A stretch of 49,345 nucleotides of DNA from DASUPK01 sp036377415 (GCA_036377415.1 DASUYK010000027.1:1-49345); one strand, 5' to 3'. Shown: positions 1 through 8,491, counted from the stretch's first letter. Numbers and translations are program-made. The notes: a model not told the origin generated them from the letters alone.

Positions 1-2
1 AG

Positions 3-1679
3 ATGGAGCGCTCCCGTTTCTCCCTCTACGGGGACCTGATCCTCCTCGCGAAGCTGCTCACGATGATCGGCTGGGCCAGGGACGAGCGGGTCCGGGCGGC
101 GGTCGGATCCGAGTCGCGCTGCGCCGTCCGGGAGGGGACCCCAAGGCCGACGGCAACGCACCTCGGCGACCTGGAGCCGCGAGGCAGCGGCGAGGAGTGC
201 GACGTCGCGATCGTAGGCTCGGGCGCCGGCGGAGCGGTAGCGGCGGCGACGCTCGCCGCCGCCGGCCTGGACGTGATCGTGCTCGAGTCCGGTCCCTACG
301 TCGATCGGGACTCCTACCCCACCGACCCCCTCGATGGTCTGCCCCTGCTCTACCGCGACGGCGGGATGACGATCGCCGCGGGCAAGCCGGCGATCCCCGT
401 GCCGGTCGGCCGGACCGTGGGCGGCACCACGGTGATCAACTCGGGGACGTGCTTCCGAGCTCCCCGCGAGGTGCTCGCGGAGTGGAGCGAGCGGGAGGGA
501 ATCGCATGGGCGACCGAGCTCGACCCGCTTTACCGGGGTGCGGAGGAGGTGCTGGCTGTGACCCCGGTCGACCCGGACCGGATGGGGCGAAACGGCCAGC
601 TGTGCATGGAGGGCGCGCAGGCCCTCGGCGCGAGCGGCGGCCCGATCAGCCGGAACGCCGGCGCCTGCGTGCAGTGCAGCTCCTGTCCACTCGGGTGCCG
701 ACTCGACGCGAAGCGGGCCGCCCACGTCTCCTACCTGCCCCGCGCCGTAGAAGCCGGCGCGCGGGTGCGGGCTGGCGTCCAGGCCCAGCGAGTGCTCACC
801 GAGGACGGTCGGGTCAGGGGCCTTGCCTGCAGGGCGGGGATGCCGACCACCGCCTCGCAGGAGGTGATGCGGAGCGGCCGCCCTTCCCCCGGGCGCGACT
901 GGGAGGTCCGTGCGCGCACCGTGATCAGCGCGGGCGGCGCGTTCGGGACGCCGGAGCTGCTCCTGCGCTCCGGAATCGCCCATCCCGCCGTCGGCCGCAA
1001 TCTGCACATCCATCCGGCCGCCTGGATCGGCGCCCGCTACGAGGAGGAGGTTCGCGGCTGGGACGGCGTGATGCAGAGCTACTACGTCGATCAGTGGGCG
1101 CCGGAGCGGATCCTGCTCGAGGCAACCTTCACGCCGCTCTCGTTCGGGGCGCAGTGGCTGCCCGGCGTCGGAGAGGCGTTTTCGGACCGGGTCGCGAACT
1201 TCGACCAGATCGCCTCGATCGGGGTACACCTTCACGATCGCTCGTCGGGCCGGGTCGGCCTGACCTCGAGCGGATCGCTGCGCCTCTCCTACCGGCTGCT
1301 CCCCGACGAGGCGAGGCGGATCCAGTTCGGGATCGCGCGCGCGGCGGAGATCCACTTCGCCGCCGGCGCGACGGAGGTCTATCCGAACGTCGGACCGGTC
1401 TCGGTGATCGAGCGGGAACGGCTCTCCGACTTCGAGTCGATGAAGCTCGAGCCGGGCGATCTCCGCCTCGAGGCGTTCCATCCGATGAGCACGGCGAGGA
1501 TGGGAGCCGATCCGGCGACCAGCGTCTGCGACCCGGAGGGCGCGGTCCGCGGCACCGACGGCCTATACGTAGCCGACGCCGCCCTCCTCCCCACCTCCGT
1601 CGGCGTCAATCCGATGATGACGATCATCGCCTGCTCCGCCCACGTCGCGAACGTGGTGGCGACGCGCCTCGCCGGGTAG
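3..1679 (+). CDS. GMC-family FAD-dependent oxidoreductase (probably 5'-truncated by window edge)
   Basis: FAD-linked oxidoreductase of the glucose-methanol-choline family, expected to oxidise an alcohol; the substrate cannot be read from sequence. The dinucleotide-binding motif GSGAGG is at residues 72-77, and the C-terminal family signature has His493 (FHPMSTARMG) and Asn536 (GVNPMMTI) as the likely catalytic pair. A Cys cluster, CVQCSSCPLGC, lies near residues 222-232 and resembles the cysteine motif of long-chain alcohol oxidase/BetA-like members. The N-terminal 60 residues look like the end of the helical N-terminal domain of the larger family members, and no stop precedes the ATG at base 3, so the true gene probably starts outside the window. 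Family confident, substrate unknown. Confidence 0.85.
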   Translation: MERSRFSLYGDLILLAKLLTMIGWARDERVRAAVGSESRCAVREGTPRPTATHLGDLEPRGSGEECDVAIVGSGAGGAVAAATLAAAGLDVIVLESGPYVDRDSYPTDPLDGLPLLYRDGGMTIAAGKPAIPVPVGRTVGGTTVINSGTCFRAPREVLAEWSEREGIAWATELDPLYRGAEEVLAVTPVDPDRMGRNGQLCMEGAQALGASGGPISRNAGACVQCSSCPLGCRLDAKRAAHVSYLPRAVEAGARVRAGVQAQRVLTEDGRVRGLACRAGMPTTASQEVMRSGRPSPGRDWEVRARTVISAGGAFGTPELLLRSGIAHPAVGRNLHIHPAAWIGARYEEEVRGWDGVMQSYYVDQWAPERILLEATFTPLSFGAQWLPGVGEAFSDRVANFDQIASIGVHLHDRSSGRVGLTSSGSLRLSYRLLPDEARRIQFGIARAAEIHFAAGATEVYPNVGPVSVIERERLSDFESMKLEPGDLRLEAFHPMSTARMGADPATSVCDPEGAVRGTDGLYVADAALLPTSVGVNPMMTIIACSAHVANVVATRLAG

Positions 1680-1686
1680 GCGGGCT

Positions 1687-2139
1687 CTAGCGGGCCTCCT
1701 GGATCCCGAGGTAGCCGCCGTAGGTGATCCCCGCGGCGGCGATCAGCCCGAGCCAGGCCGCGATCTCGCGATCGACCCCGTCGGCCGGCGGATCGATCAG
1801 CCGGTAGAGGATGCAGACGAAGGCCGCTGCCCCGAACCCCGTCGCGGCGGCGCTGCCAGCGACCGGGTAACTGACCGAGATCCCGGTGAGCACGACCAGC
1901 CCGACGGAGAGAGAGACGACTGCGGCGACGGCGAGGACGAGGTCGATCACGCTGAACGCCTCCCAGGCTGTCGCGTCGACGGGACCCGCGGAATACCAGG
2001 GGAGAAAGCTAAGAACGAGCAGGCCGAGACCGCAGAGGGCCCCGACCAGCTCGCCGAGCGTGGGCCCGCGGCTCAGTAGCGCTCGCGTCTTGCGTCCTCC
2101 TGCATCGACAAGTACCCGCCAATCGTCACCCCAGCGCAC
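1687..2139 (-). CDS. Four-helix membrane protein, tandem paralog 4 of 4
   Basis: Unknown function. About four hydrophobic segments; the first contains LSFLPWYS, matching SFLPWFG and FLPWIG in the two upstream paralogs, and the C-terminus ITYGGYLGIQEAR matches VTIGGYLSMQEDA and IAYGGFKAMQEE. The GTG at 2139 overlaps the preceding gene by 67 bases; homology to the paralogs starts only near residue 21, so the real start may be further in (only a CTG near 2076 is available) or translation may be coupled to the upstream gene. It is the last gene of the minus-strand array. Confidence 0.7.
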   Translation of the reverse strand: MRWGDDWRVLVDAGGRKTRALLSRGPTLGELVGALCGLGLLVLSFLPWYSAGPVDATAWEAFSVIDLVLAVAAVVSLSVGLVVLTGISVSYPVAGSAAATGFGAAAFVCILYRLIDPPADGVDREIAAWLGLIAAAGITYGGYLGIQEAR

Positions 2140-2513
2140 GCGAACAGACCGAGGAAAAGACCAATCTTGCGATCAAGCTCCGCTGGCGTGTCGATCACCT
2201 GGTAAAGAATCAGCACGGTTCCAACAGCCGCGAGCAGTGTCGTGGCGACGGGTGCAAGCGGGGCGTCGCCGCCTCCTGCAAAGGCGAGCACCGCCGGCAC
2301 AAGCGCCACCAGGATCACAATCAGGAGGTAAATGTCGAAGGGGTTCTCGGCCTCCCAGAGGCTGAAGTTCCCCCCTACGGTGACGGTCCCACCCCCCACC
2401 CCGACTCCCGTGACCTCTGGGGCCCCAAACCACGGCAGGAAGCTGATGATGAACAGGGCGATCGCCGAGACAGCGGCGACGATCTGTCCCTGAGAGAGCC
2501 TGTCTGCGTCCAA
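2073..2513 (-). CDS. Four-helix membrane protein, tandem paralog 3 of 4
   Basis: Unknown function, 146 residues. The N-terminus MDADRLSQGQIVAAVSAIAL is nearly the same as that of the next gene upstream (MDTGRLSQGQMIAAVSA). It is followed by SFLPWFG, a soluble loop rich in Gly/Thr/Val (residues about 32-55), three more hydrophobic segments and the C-terminal motif GGYLSMQED. The Asp-Leu-Ser-Gln-Gly start and the Met-Gln-Glu end are the family signature. The paralogs diverge most in the first loop, which would face the outside if the N-terminus is cytoplasmic. Confidence 0.75.
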   Translation of the reverse strand: MDADRLSQGQIVAAVSAIALFIISFLPWFGAPEVTGVGVGGGTVTVGGNFSLWEAENPFDIYLLIVILVALVPAVLAFAGGGDAPLAPVATTLLAAVGTVLILYQVIDTPAELDRKIGLFLGLFACAGVTIGGYLSMQEDARRERY

Positions 2514-2529
2514 TTTGCCTCCTCCTCGT

Positions 2530-2543
2530 CTTGGCTCGATCGA
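2530..2543. repeat. Perfect 14-bp palindrome between paralog genes
   Basis: GGCTCGATCGAGCC lies in the short gap between the stop of the upstream paralog and the start of the next one. It could be a weak hairpin or an operator. A related sequence, GGCTCTATCGAGCC, lies near 26099-26112 in the intergenic stretch before the LysR gene. Confidence 0.5.
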
Positions 2544-2555
2544 GCCTATATCCCT

Positions 2556-2993
2556 CTACGCGGCGACCTCTTCCTGCATCGCCTTGAAGCCACCGTATGC
2601 GATCCCAACCGATGCGGCGAGGCCGATGAAGGCCCCGTACTTCCGCTCCGAATCATCGGGGAAGTCGATGGTCAGCCAGACCACGACGAGAATTACCCCG
2701 ACAAACCCGAGCAGAAATGTCGCCGCCGAGAAGAAGGAGAACTCCTCGGCGCCTCCGGAGACGGCCAGGAGCGCCGATACTATCGCGACGATGGCGGTGA
2801 TCAGTAGGTAGACGTCGATCGACGAGCCCTTCCAGACATTCTGCGAATCGTCTCCCAGGCCCTCGGGCACCGGGACGCCGGCGGGCACGTCGGGAGCGTC
2901 GACGCCGATCCACGGCAGGAACATCGCGACCAGCAGGACGACGGCTGAGACCGCGGCGATCATCTGCCCCTGAGACAGCCTTCCTGTGTCCAT
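2556..2993 (-). CDS. Four-helix membrane protein, tandem paralog 2 of 4
   Basis: Unknown function, 145 residues. It has the shared N-terminal motif RLSQGQ, the FLPWIG motif at the end of helix 1, a Pro/Val/Asp-rich loop at about residues 33-55, three more membrane segments and the C-terminal GGFKAMQEE. It is separated by about 40 bases from the next paralog, a gap that holds the perfect palindrome GGCTCGATCGAGCC. It is probably co-transcribed with the other three from the direction of folD. Confidence 0.75.
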   Translation of the reverse strand: MDTGRLSQGQMIAAVSAVVLLVAMFLPWIGVDAPDVPAGVPVPEGLGDDSQNVWKGSSIDVYLLITAIVAIVSALLAVSGGAEEFSFFSAATFLLGFVGVILVVVWLTIDFPDDSERKYGAFIGLAASVGIAYGGFKAMQEEVAA

Positions 2994-3053
2994 CCCTCTC
3001 CTCGGATCGAGATTGAGCTGAGCGGCGGGGCGAGGGGCCCCGCCAGCTGCAAC

Positions 3054-3743
3054 CTATTTCTTCCGGCTCCCGGAGGAGCGCTTCGCGCTCGACGAGCGCT
3101 TCGCCCCCGACTTGGTGGAGCTCCGGCCCTTCGCCGAGCCGGACTTGGTCCGCGACCCGCTCTTCGCGGTCGAGCGGGTGCCCGGCTTCTTCGTCGCCGC
3201 TCGCGTCGTCGTGGTCGAGCCACCGGAGCCGCTGGCGGTCCTGCCCGCTGGCGTCGCCGCCGGAGGCGGCGCGGGCGTGGCGGGCGGCGCACTCGCCGCC
3301 GCGGCGCTCGTGCGGCCGCTGGGAACCGCCACGAGCGGCTCGAACCCGTCCTCGCGCAGGGCCATCAGCGCCCCAGCGGCGATCGCGATCGCGGCGATCA
3401 GGCCGAGGGACAGCCCGACCTTGAGATCCCCGGTGTTGGCGAAGACCCGCCAGACGATGATCGCGACGCTCAGCAGTCCCAGCACCGCGGTTGCGCTCCC
3501 GCGCGGGGCGGGAACGTTGACCTTCTGCCCGGACATGGCGAGCAGCGCGAGGGCCACCCCGGCGAACGAGCTCGACGCGACGATGAACCCGCTGAAGTCG
3601 GCACCGAGGCCGTCCCAGCCGCTGACGCCCCCGTCGAAGCCCTCGATCCCGGCCCCGAACCAGTCGAAGAACAGAAACACGAACAGTGCGACACCGCCGA
3701 TTCCGGCGACCATCTCACCCGTGCGAAGCCTTGAGGAATCCAA
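3054..3743 (-). CDS. Four-helix membrane protein with Lys/Ser/Arg-rich tail, tandem paralog 1 of 4
   Basis: The N-terminal 135 residues are the same four-helix module as the three downstream genes (MDSSRLRTGEMVAGIGGVAL, then FFDWFG in place of FLPWFG, ending GALMALRED). About 95 extra residues follow: a Pro/Ala linker, then a very basic low-complexity tail built from Lys-Ser-Gly, Ser-Thr-Lys and Ser-Ala-Lys repeats and ending SSGSRKK. Such tails resemble histone H1-like and HU-tail sequences and would bind a polyanion (DNA, RNA or a teichoic-type polymer). Which side of the membrane the tail faces is not shown by sequence. Function unknown. Confidence 0.75.
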   Translation of the reverse strand: MDSSRLRTGEMVAGIGGVALFVFLFFDWFGAGIEGFDGGVSGWDGLGADFSGFIVASSSFAGVALALLAMSGQKVNVPAPRGSATAVLGLLSVAIIVWRVFANTGDLKVGLSLGLIAAIAIAAGALMALREDGFEPLVAVPSGRTSAAAASAPPATPAPPPAATPAGRTASGSGGSTTTTRAATKKPGTRSTAKSGSRTKSGSAKGRSSTKSGAKRSSSAKRSSGSRKK

Positions 3744-3847
3744 AACCGCCTCCGTCGATGGTTATCCGAGGGGCAGGGGCAACCCCTTTCGCGGGATTCA
3801 AGCACGGCGACCGGGCGGGGTCAGCTCGGCGGGCGGGGCAGCCATCC

Positions 3848-4720
3848 CTAATCGGGTTGCTCCTCTCGGAGCACCCTCGCACCGTGCGCCGCCTGCACGG
3901 TGTTCGCGAGAAGCATCGCGATCGTCATCGGGCCCACCCCGCCCGGCACCGGAGTGATCGCACCGGCGACCTCGCGGGCCGCGTCGAAATCCACGTCCCC
4001 GACCAGGCCGTCGTCGGTTCGATTGGTCCCGACGTCGATCACCGTCGCGCCCGGCCGGATCATTTCGGCGCCGATCAGCCGCGGCCGGCCGGCCGCGGCG
4101 ACCAGGATCTCCCCGCGTCGGCAGACCTCCGCGAGGTCGACGGTGCGGGAGTGGCAGACGGTGACCGTCGCGTGCGCGCCCAGCAGTAGCGAGAAGAGCG
4201 GCCTGCCCACGAGATTGGAGCGGCCGACGATCACCGCCTCCTTGCCCGCCGGGTCGATTCCGGCGGAATCGAGCAGCTCCATCACCCCCCTCGGGGTGCA
4301 GGGAACCAGGCCCGGATCGCCGCGGGCCAGGAGGCCCGCGCTGGTCGGAGTCAGACCATCCACGTCCTTCGCGGGATCGAGCGCAGCGACGACCGCATCC
4401 GCATCTATCTGCTCCGGGAGGGGGAGCTGGACCAGGATCCCGTCCACCTCGTCCGAGGCGTTCAGCTCCGCGACGAGATCGAGGAGCTCCTCCTGGGGGA
4501 TCGATCCGTCCGGCTCGTGGTGGAAGGAGGAGATCCCGACCTCCTCGCACGCCTCCCGCTTCCGACGCACGTAGATCGCCGAGGCGGGATCGTCACCGAC
4601 CAGGACGGTCGCGAGCCCGGGCGGGCGGCCGATCTGCCCGGCGAGCGCCTCGGCCTCGGCGCGAACGCGCTCGCGCACGGACGCCGCCACCGCCTTGCCG
4701 TCGATCACGGTGGCGCTCAC
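3848..4720 (-). CDS. folD: Bifunctional methylenetetrahydrofolate dehydrogenase / methenyltetrahydrofolate cyclohydrolase
   Basis: Cytosolic one-carbon enzyme that interconverts 5,10-methylene- and 10-formyl-tetrahydrofolate with NADP(H). Family motifs are present in order: YVRRK with the catalytic lysine near residue 54, VDGILVQLPLP, the PCTPRGV segment, the nucleotide-binding GRSNLVGRPL, and PVPGGVGPMTIAMLLANT. Length 290 is normal. The GTG start at 4720 is preceded by GGGAG at a 6-base spacing. That GGGAG sits in the stem of a REP-like palindrome. The last eleven residues and the stop context are made by another copy of the repeat, so the tail after LLANTVQAAH is not conserved family sequence. 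Confidence 0.95.
   Translation of the reverse strand: MSATVIDGKAVAASVRERVRAEAEALAGQIGRPPGLATVLVGDDPASAIYVRRKREACEEVGISSFHHEPDGSIPQEELLDLVAELNASDEVDGILVQLPLPEQIDADAVVAALDPAKDVDGLTPTSAGLLARGDPGLVPCTPRGVMELLDSAGIDPAGKEAVIVGRSNLVGRPLFSLLLGAHATVTVCHSRTVDLAEVCRRGEILVAAAGRPRLIGAEMIRPGATVIDVGTNRTDDGLVGDVDFDAAREVAGAITPVPGGVGPMTIAMLLANTVQAAHGARVLREEQPD
3851..3883. repeat. REP-like palindrome copy 1 (folD 3' end)
   Basis: Plus-strand arms are CGGGTTGCTCC and GGAGCACCCTCGCACC around a 4-base loop; the arms pair as a hairpin. The copy begins at the base after the folD stop codon and lies entirely inside the folD reading frame, encoding GARVLREEQPD. Confidence 0.75.
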
Positions 4721-4759
4721 GGGCGGCTCCCTCGGAGCTGCATCATCTGATGCGAGGGT
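4718..4759. repeat. REP-like palindrome copy 2 (pcrA stop / folD start junction)
   Basis: A hairpin GGCTCC-CTC-GGAGC(TG)CATC lies upstream of folD. It abuts an oppositely oriented half-element, GATGCGAGGGT, that encodes the end of pcrA (codons for DPRIR). It is more diverged than the other copies. On the sense (minus) strand the stem supplies GGGAG as the folD ribosome-binding site. Confidence 0.6.
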
Positions 4760-7043
4760 CCCCCGCAGGCGAGGCCGAGGCGGAGCCCGATTGTTTGGTT
4801 AGCGGCGCGTAGTCGGCCATCAGCTTCCGCTCCGCCCCGTCGCCCGAGAAGCGGACGACGATCACGCCGCCGGGCTCGACGGCGGTGACGACGCCGTCGC
4901 CGAAGCTCGCGTGGGTGACGTCGTCCCCGGTGGCGAACGACAGAGACGGACCCGGCTCGGGCGCGGCCCGGCCTAGCGACCAACCGGTGATCGCCTGCTC
5001 CTCGGTGCCCTCACGCTCGACCAGCTCCTCGGGCAGCTCGGAGAGGAACCGTGAGGGAAAACCCGTCTCGCGGCCCGCGAACATCCGGCGGCTGCGCGCG
5101 TGGGTCAACCAGAGCCGCTTCCGGGCCCTCGTGATGCCGACGTAGCAGAGCCGGCGCTCCTCCTCCTCGTTCCCCTCCTCGAGCGAGCGCGAGTGCGGGA
5201 AGAGGCCCTCCTCGCAGCCGATGATGAAGACCGCGTCGTACTCGAGGCCCTTCGCGTTGTGGAGCGTCATCAGGGTGACCTTCGACTCGTCGCGGCGAAG
5301 GTCGTCCTGGTCGGTGTAGAGGGAGATCGCCTGGAGGAACTCCTCGAGCGGTGAGATCTCCGAGGGCCCCTCGAGCATCCGGTTCGCGTCGAACTCGGCC
5401 GCGACGCCGACCAGCTCCTCGAGGTTCTCGGTCCGGCCCTCGGCCTCGATCGTCCGCTCGGCACGGAGGGCATCGAAATAGCCCGAGCGCTCGAGCAGGG
5501 CCTTCAGCAGGTCCGCCACCGGGCCCTCCTCGAACTCCGCCCGGAGTTCCTCGATCAGCTCGACAAAGCGAGAGATCGACTTGATCGCGGCCGCGCCCAG
5601 GCCCGGCACCGACTCCGGCTCGAGCGCCACCTCCCAGATCGTCCGCCCCGTCGTGTTCGCATGGGAGCGAAGCTTGCCCTGGCTCGTGTCGCCGATCCCT
5701 CGCCGGGGCGAGTTCACCACCCGCGAGAAGCTCACCTCGTCCGCCGGATTGACCAGCAGCTGGAGGTAGGCGACCGCGTCCTTGATCTCGGCCCGCTCGT
5801 AGAACTTCGTCCCGCCGATCACCTGGTAGGGAAGCTCGTAGCGGACGAGGATGTCCTCGAGCACACGGCTGTGCGCGTTGGTCCGGTAGAAGACCGCGAT
5901 CTGATCCCGGCTCATCCCGTGCTGATCGGTCAGCTCCTCGATCTCGCCGGCGACGAACCGCGCCTCGGCGTGCTCGTCCTCGAGCTCGGCGACGTGAATC
6001 CTCTCCCCCTCGCCGAGGTCGGTCCAGAGGTGCTTCCGCAGGCCGCCCTGGTTGTGTGAGATCACGGCGTTCGCGGCCTCGAGGATCGTTTCGGTCGAGC
6101 GGTAGTTCTGCTCGAGCTTCACGACCGCCGCGTCCGGGAAGTCCTCCTCGAACTCGAGGATGTTCCTGACGTCCGCTCCGCGAAACGAATAGATCGACTG
6201 CGAGTCGTCTCCCACTACCGACAGGTTCCCGTCCTCGCCGCAGAGGAGCTGCAGGAGCCGGTACTGGGCGTGGTTGGTGTCCTGGTACTCGTCGACGAGC
6301 ACCCAGCGGAAGCGCTCCCGATAGCGGCGACGGACGTCGTCGAACAGCTCGAGCACGTTCACCGTCCGCATCAAGAGATCGTCGAAGTCCATCGAGTTCG
6401 CGTCGAGCATCCGCCGCTCGTACAGCCGGTACGCCTGGCCGACCATGTCCTCGAAGGGGCTACCGCCGTGTTCCTGGTAGGTCTCGGCGTCGATCAGCTG
6501 GTTCTTGGCGTCGGAGATCCGGGCCCTCACCGCCCGGGGTGGATAGCGCTTGGTGTCCACCTCCAGCTCCTCGAGGCAGCGCTTCAACATCCGCAGCGAG
6601 TCGGCCTCGTCGTAGATCGTGAACCGGCTCGTGTAGCCGAGCCGCTCGGCCTCGATCCGGAGCAGCCGCGCGCAGGCGGCGTGAAACGTCATCACCCACA
6701 TCCGCCGCTCCACCCCCCCGACGAGGGATGCGACCCGCTCCCGCATCTCATCGGCGGCCTTGTTGGTGAAGGTGATCGCGAGGATCTGGTCCGGTCGCGC
6801 CCGGCCGGTGGCGAGCAGCCAGGCGATCCGGTGGGTCAAGGCGCGGGTCTTGCCCGACCCCGCCCCGGCGAGGATCAGGAGCGGACCCTCACCGAAGGTG
6901 ACCGCCTCGCGCTGCGGCCCGTTAAGGCCGCTCAGCAGCCGCTCGACCTGGTCCGCGCCCACCTCGATCGGGGCCGCGGAGGGCGTCTCGCCCTCCGCGC
7001 CGCCGTTCAATTCCGGGTCGGCCTGTTCACTCGCATGGGCCAC
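4743..7043 (-). CDS. pcrA: UvrD/PcrA-type superfamily 1 DNA helicase
   Basis: ATP-dependent 3'-5' DNA helicase of repair and replication-conflict resolution. Motifs appear in order: Q motif LNGPQREAV, Walker A GAGSGKTRAL (about residues 60-69), DEYQDTNHAQY (motif II), GDDSQSIYSFRGAD (motif III), NYRST (motif IV), TLMTLHNAKGLEYDAVF (motif V) and LCYVGITRARKRLWL (motif VI). The C-terminal HASFGDGVVTAVEPGG segment is the tudor-like fold that in PcrA binds RNA polymerase. Length 766 is normal. GTG start; it sits 22 bases upstream of folD in the same direction. Confidence 0.92.
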   Translation of the reverse strand: MAHASEQADPELNGGAEGETPSAAPIEVGADQVERLLSGLNGPQREAVTFGEGPLLILAGAGSGKTRALTHRIAWLLATGRARPDQILAITFTNKAADEMRERVASLVGGVERRMWVMTFHAACARLLRIEAERLGYTSRFTIYDEADSLRMLKRCLEELEVDTKRYPPRAVRARISDAKNQLIDAETYQEHGGSPFEDMVGQAYRLYERRMLDANSMDFDDLLMRTVNVLELFDDVRRRYRERFRWVLVDEYQDTNHAQYRLLQLLCGEDGNLSVVGDDSQSIYSFRGADVRNILEFEEDFPDAAVVKLEQNYRSTETILEAANAVISHNQGGLRKHLWTDLGEGERIHVAELEDEHAEARFVAGEIEELTDQHGMSRDQIAVFYRTNAHSRVLEDILVRYELPYQVIGGTKFYERAEIKDAVAYLQLLVNPADEVSFSRVVNSPRRGIGDTSQGKLRSHANTTGRTIWEVALEPESVPGLGAAAIKSISRFVELIEELRAEFEEGPVADLLKALLERSGYFDALRAERTIEAEGRTENLEELVGVAAEFDANRMLEGPSEISPLEEFLQAISLYTDQDDLRRDESKVTLMTLHNAKGLEYDAVFIIGCEEGLFPHSRSLEEGNEEEERRLCYVGITRARKRLWLTHARSRRMFAGRETGFPSRFLSELPEELVEREGTEEQAITGWSLGRAAPEPGPSLSFATGDDVTHASFGDGVVTAVEPGGVIVVRFSGDGAERKLMADYAPLTKQSGSASASPAGDPRIR

Positions 7044-7094
7044 CGGGGCGAGGATAGTCCTCGCCCCGGCTCGCCCTGCGGTCGCTGCCGACAG

Positions 7095-7694
7095 CTAGCC
7101 CTGCTGGAAGCAGGGGCCGAACAGGCTGAGCAGCTCACCCTCCTCACCGCTCAGGTAGGCGGCCTGGACCTGCTCGGGATCGGTCGACTGGACCTGTTCG
7201 ACCACGCAGTCGACAAGCCCCTGCGGGGTATTGCCCTCCGCGCCCGCCTCCTCGGCGAGACCGGCGGCGAAGGACTGTGGGTCGAAGTCGACGAACTCCT
7301 CCAGTTGGTCGAGCTTCCACCGGCCGCCCTCGTTCACCAGCGAGATCACCAGCGTCTGCCCGTCCAGACTGCCGCCGGTGAAGGCCGCCTCGGCCGTCGC
7401 CGAGTCGCCGTCGACCTCGATCGCCGAAACCTCGACGGAGTCGGCGACGGCATCGGTCGCCTCCTCCTCGCAGGCGGCCACCGCCGCGTCGCCGGTCGCG
7501 AACTGAGTCTGCTCGACGAAGCTCTGCGTCACGACCACGGTGCACTTCTCCACGGCGTCAGTTCCCGTGGCCGCCGTCTCGATCGCCTCGGTGATCTGGT
7601 CCTGATCGCCACTGTCGTCGTCGCTGCAGGCGGCAAGCGCCAGCGGAAGGATGAACAGGGTGAGTAGGGGAGCGAGCAAACGCGCGCGAGACAT
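7095..7694 (-). CDS. Secreted lipoprotein of unknown function
   Basis: 199 residues from the ATG at 7694. The signal peptide LLAPLLTLFILPLALAAC ends in a lipobox (LAAC, cysteine near residue 23), followed by an acidic DDDSGDQDQ linker. The mature part has paired cysteines, a Val/Ala/Glu-rich middle resembling an NTF2/DUF4878-like fold (GQTLVISLVNEGGRWKLDQ), and ends near LFGPCFQQG. This shape is common in actinobacterial extracellular lipoproteins. No function can be assigned. Confidence 0.75.
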   Translation of the reverse strand: MSRARLLAPLLTLFILPLALAACSDDDSGDQDQITEAIETAATGTDAVEKCTVVVTQSFVEQTQFATGDAAVAACEEEATDAVADSVEVSAIEVDGDSATAEAAFTGGSLDGQTLVISLVNEGGRWKLDQLEEFVDFDPQSFAAGLAEEAGAEGNTPQGLVDCVVEQVQSTDPEQVQAAYLSGEEGELLSLFGPCFQQG

Positions 7695-7728
7695 CGGCAC
7701 CCCCGGGGGGTCGGACGAGAGCGGCAGT

Positions 7729-8466
7729 CTAGCCGCCCGCTGAGGAGGGTCCCTGTTTGGGACGAAGCTCGGTGACCTCCGCCGGCTTGCCGACCTCCCC
7801 ATGGGCCTCGGCGAGCTGCCTCTCGAGCTCCGCGATCCGCGCTGAGAGCTCCTTGATCGCATCCGCGATCGGATCCGGGAGATGGATCCAGTCGGTGTCG
7901 GGGCCTTCCACAGGCTTTCCCTCGACTCGGACGGGGTGCCCCGGGTTGCCGACCACGGTGGTGTGCGGTGGGATGTCCTCGATCACGACCGTGTTGGCGC
8001 CCACCTTGGCGTTACTCCCGACGGTGACCGGGCCGAGCAGCTTCGCCCCGGAGCCGACCGTGACGCCCTCCTCCAGCGTGGGATGGCGCTTGCCCCGGGC
8101 GAAACCGGTGCCGCCCAGGGTGACGCCCTGATAGAGCGTCACCCGATTCCCGATCTCCGCTGTCTCGCCGATCACGACGCCGGAGCCGTGATCGATGAAG
8201 AAGTCAGATCCGATCTTGGCGGCCGGATGGATCTCCACCCCGGTGGCCGCGCGGCTCGTGTAGGCGATCACTCTGGGGGCGAGCGGCACCCTGGCCTCCC
8301 AGAGCGCGTGCGCGACGCGGTGGGCGAGGAGCGCCTGCACACCGGCCCAGCCGGTGAGGATCTCGAGCGCCCCGACGCCCTGAGCTGCGGGGTCGCGCTC
8401 GCGAGCCGAGGTCACGTCGGAGGAGACCTCCTTGGCGACCCGCTTGAGCGTACTGAGACCGAACAT
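7729..8466 (-). CDS. cysE: Serine O-acetyltransferase
   Basis: Makes O-acetyl-L-serine, the substrate of cysteine synthase, from serine and acetyl-CoA. The N-terminal helical region is followed by the left-handed beta-helix hexapeptide repeats (IHPAAKIGSDFFIDHGSGVV, with the catalytic His in FIDHGSGVVIGETAEIG) and the lysine-rich GGTGFARGKRHPTLEEGVTV segment. It ends in a coiled Glu/Ala tail. The start is either ATG 8466 or GTG 8472; TAACCT lies 8 bases before the ATG and no Shine-Dalgarno is seen. It follows cysK closely, forming a cysKE unit. Confidence 0.93.
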   Translation of the reverse strand: MFGLSTLKRVAKEVSSDVTSARERDPAAQGVGALEILTGWAGVQALLAHRVAHALWEARVPLAPRVIAYTSRAATGVEIHPAAKIGSDFFIDHGSGVVIGETAEIGNRVTLYQGVTLGGTGFARGKRHPTLEEGVTVGSGAKLLGPVTVGSNAKVGANTVVIEDIPPHTTVVGNPGHPVRVEGKPVEGPDTDWIHLPDPIADAIKELSARIAELERQLAEAHGEVGKPAEVTELRPKQGPSSAGG

Positions 8467-8491
8467 CGACACGGAGGTTAGGGACGCGCGG

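Noticed and set aside
197..1690. Long overlapping frames across real genes (for example antisense of pcrA, gltX, dnaE, pheT, thrS)
   Set aside because: High GC leaves long open shadow frames; they are Arg/Pro/Gly-rich with no domains.
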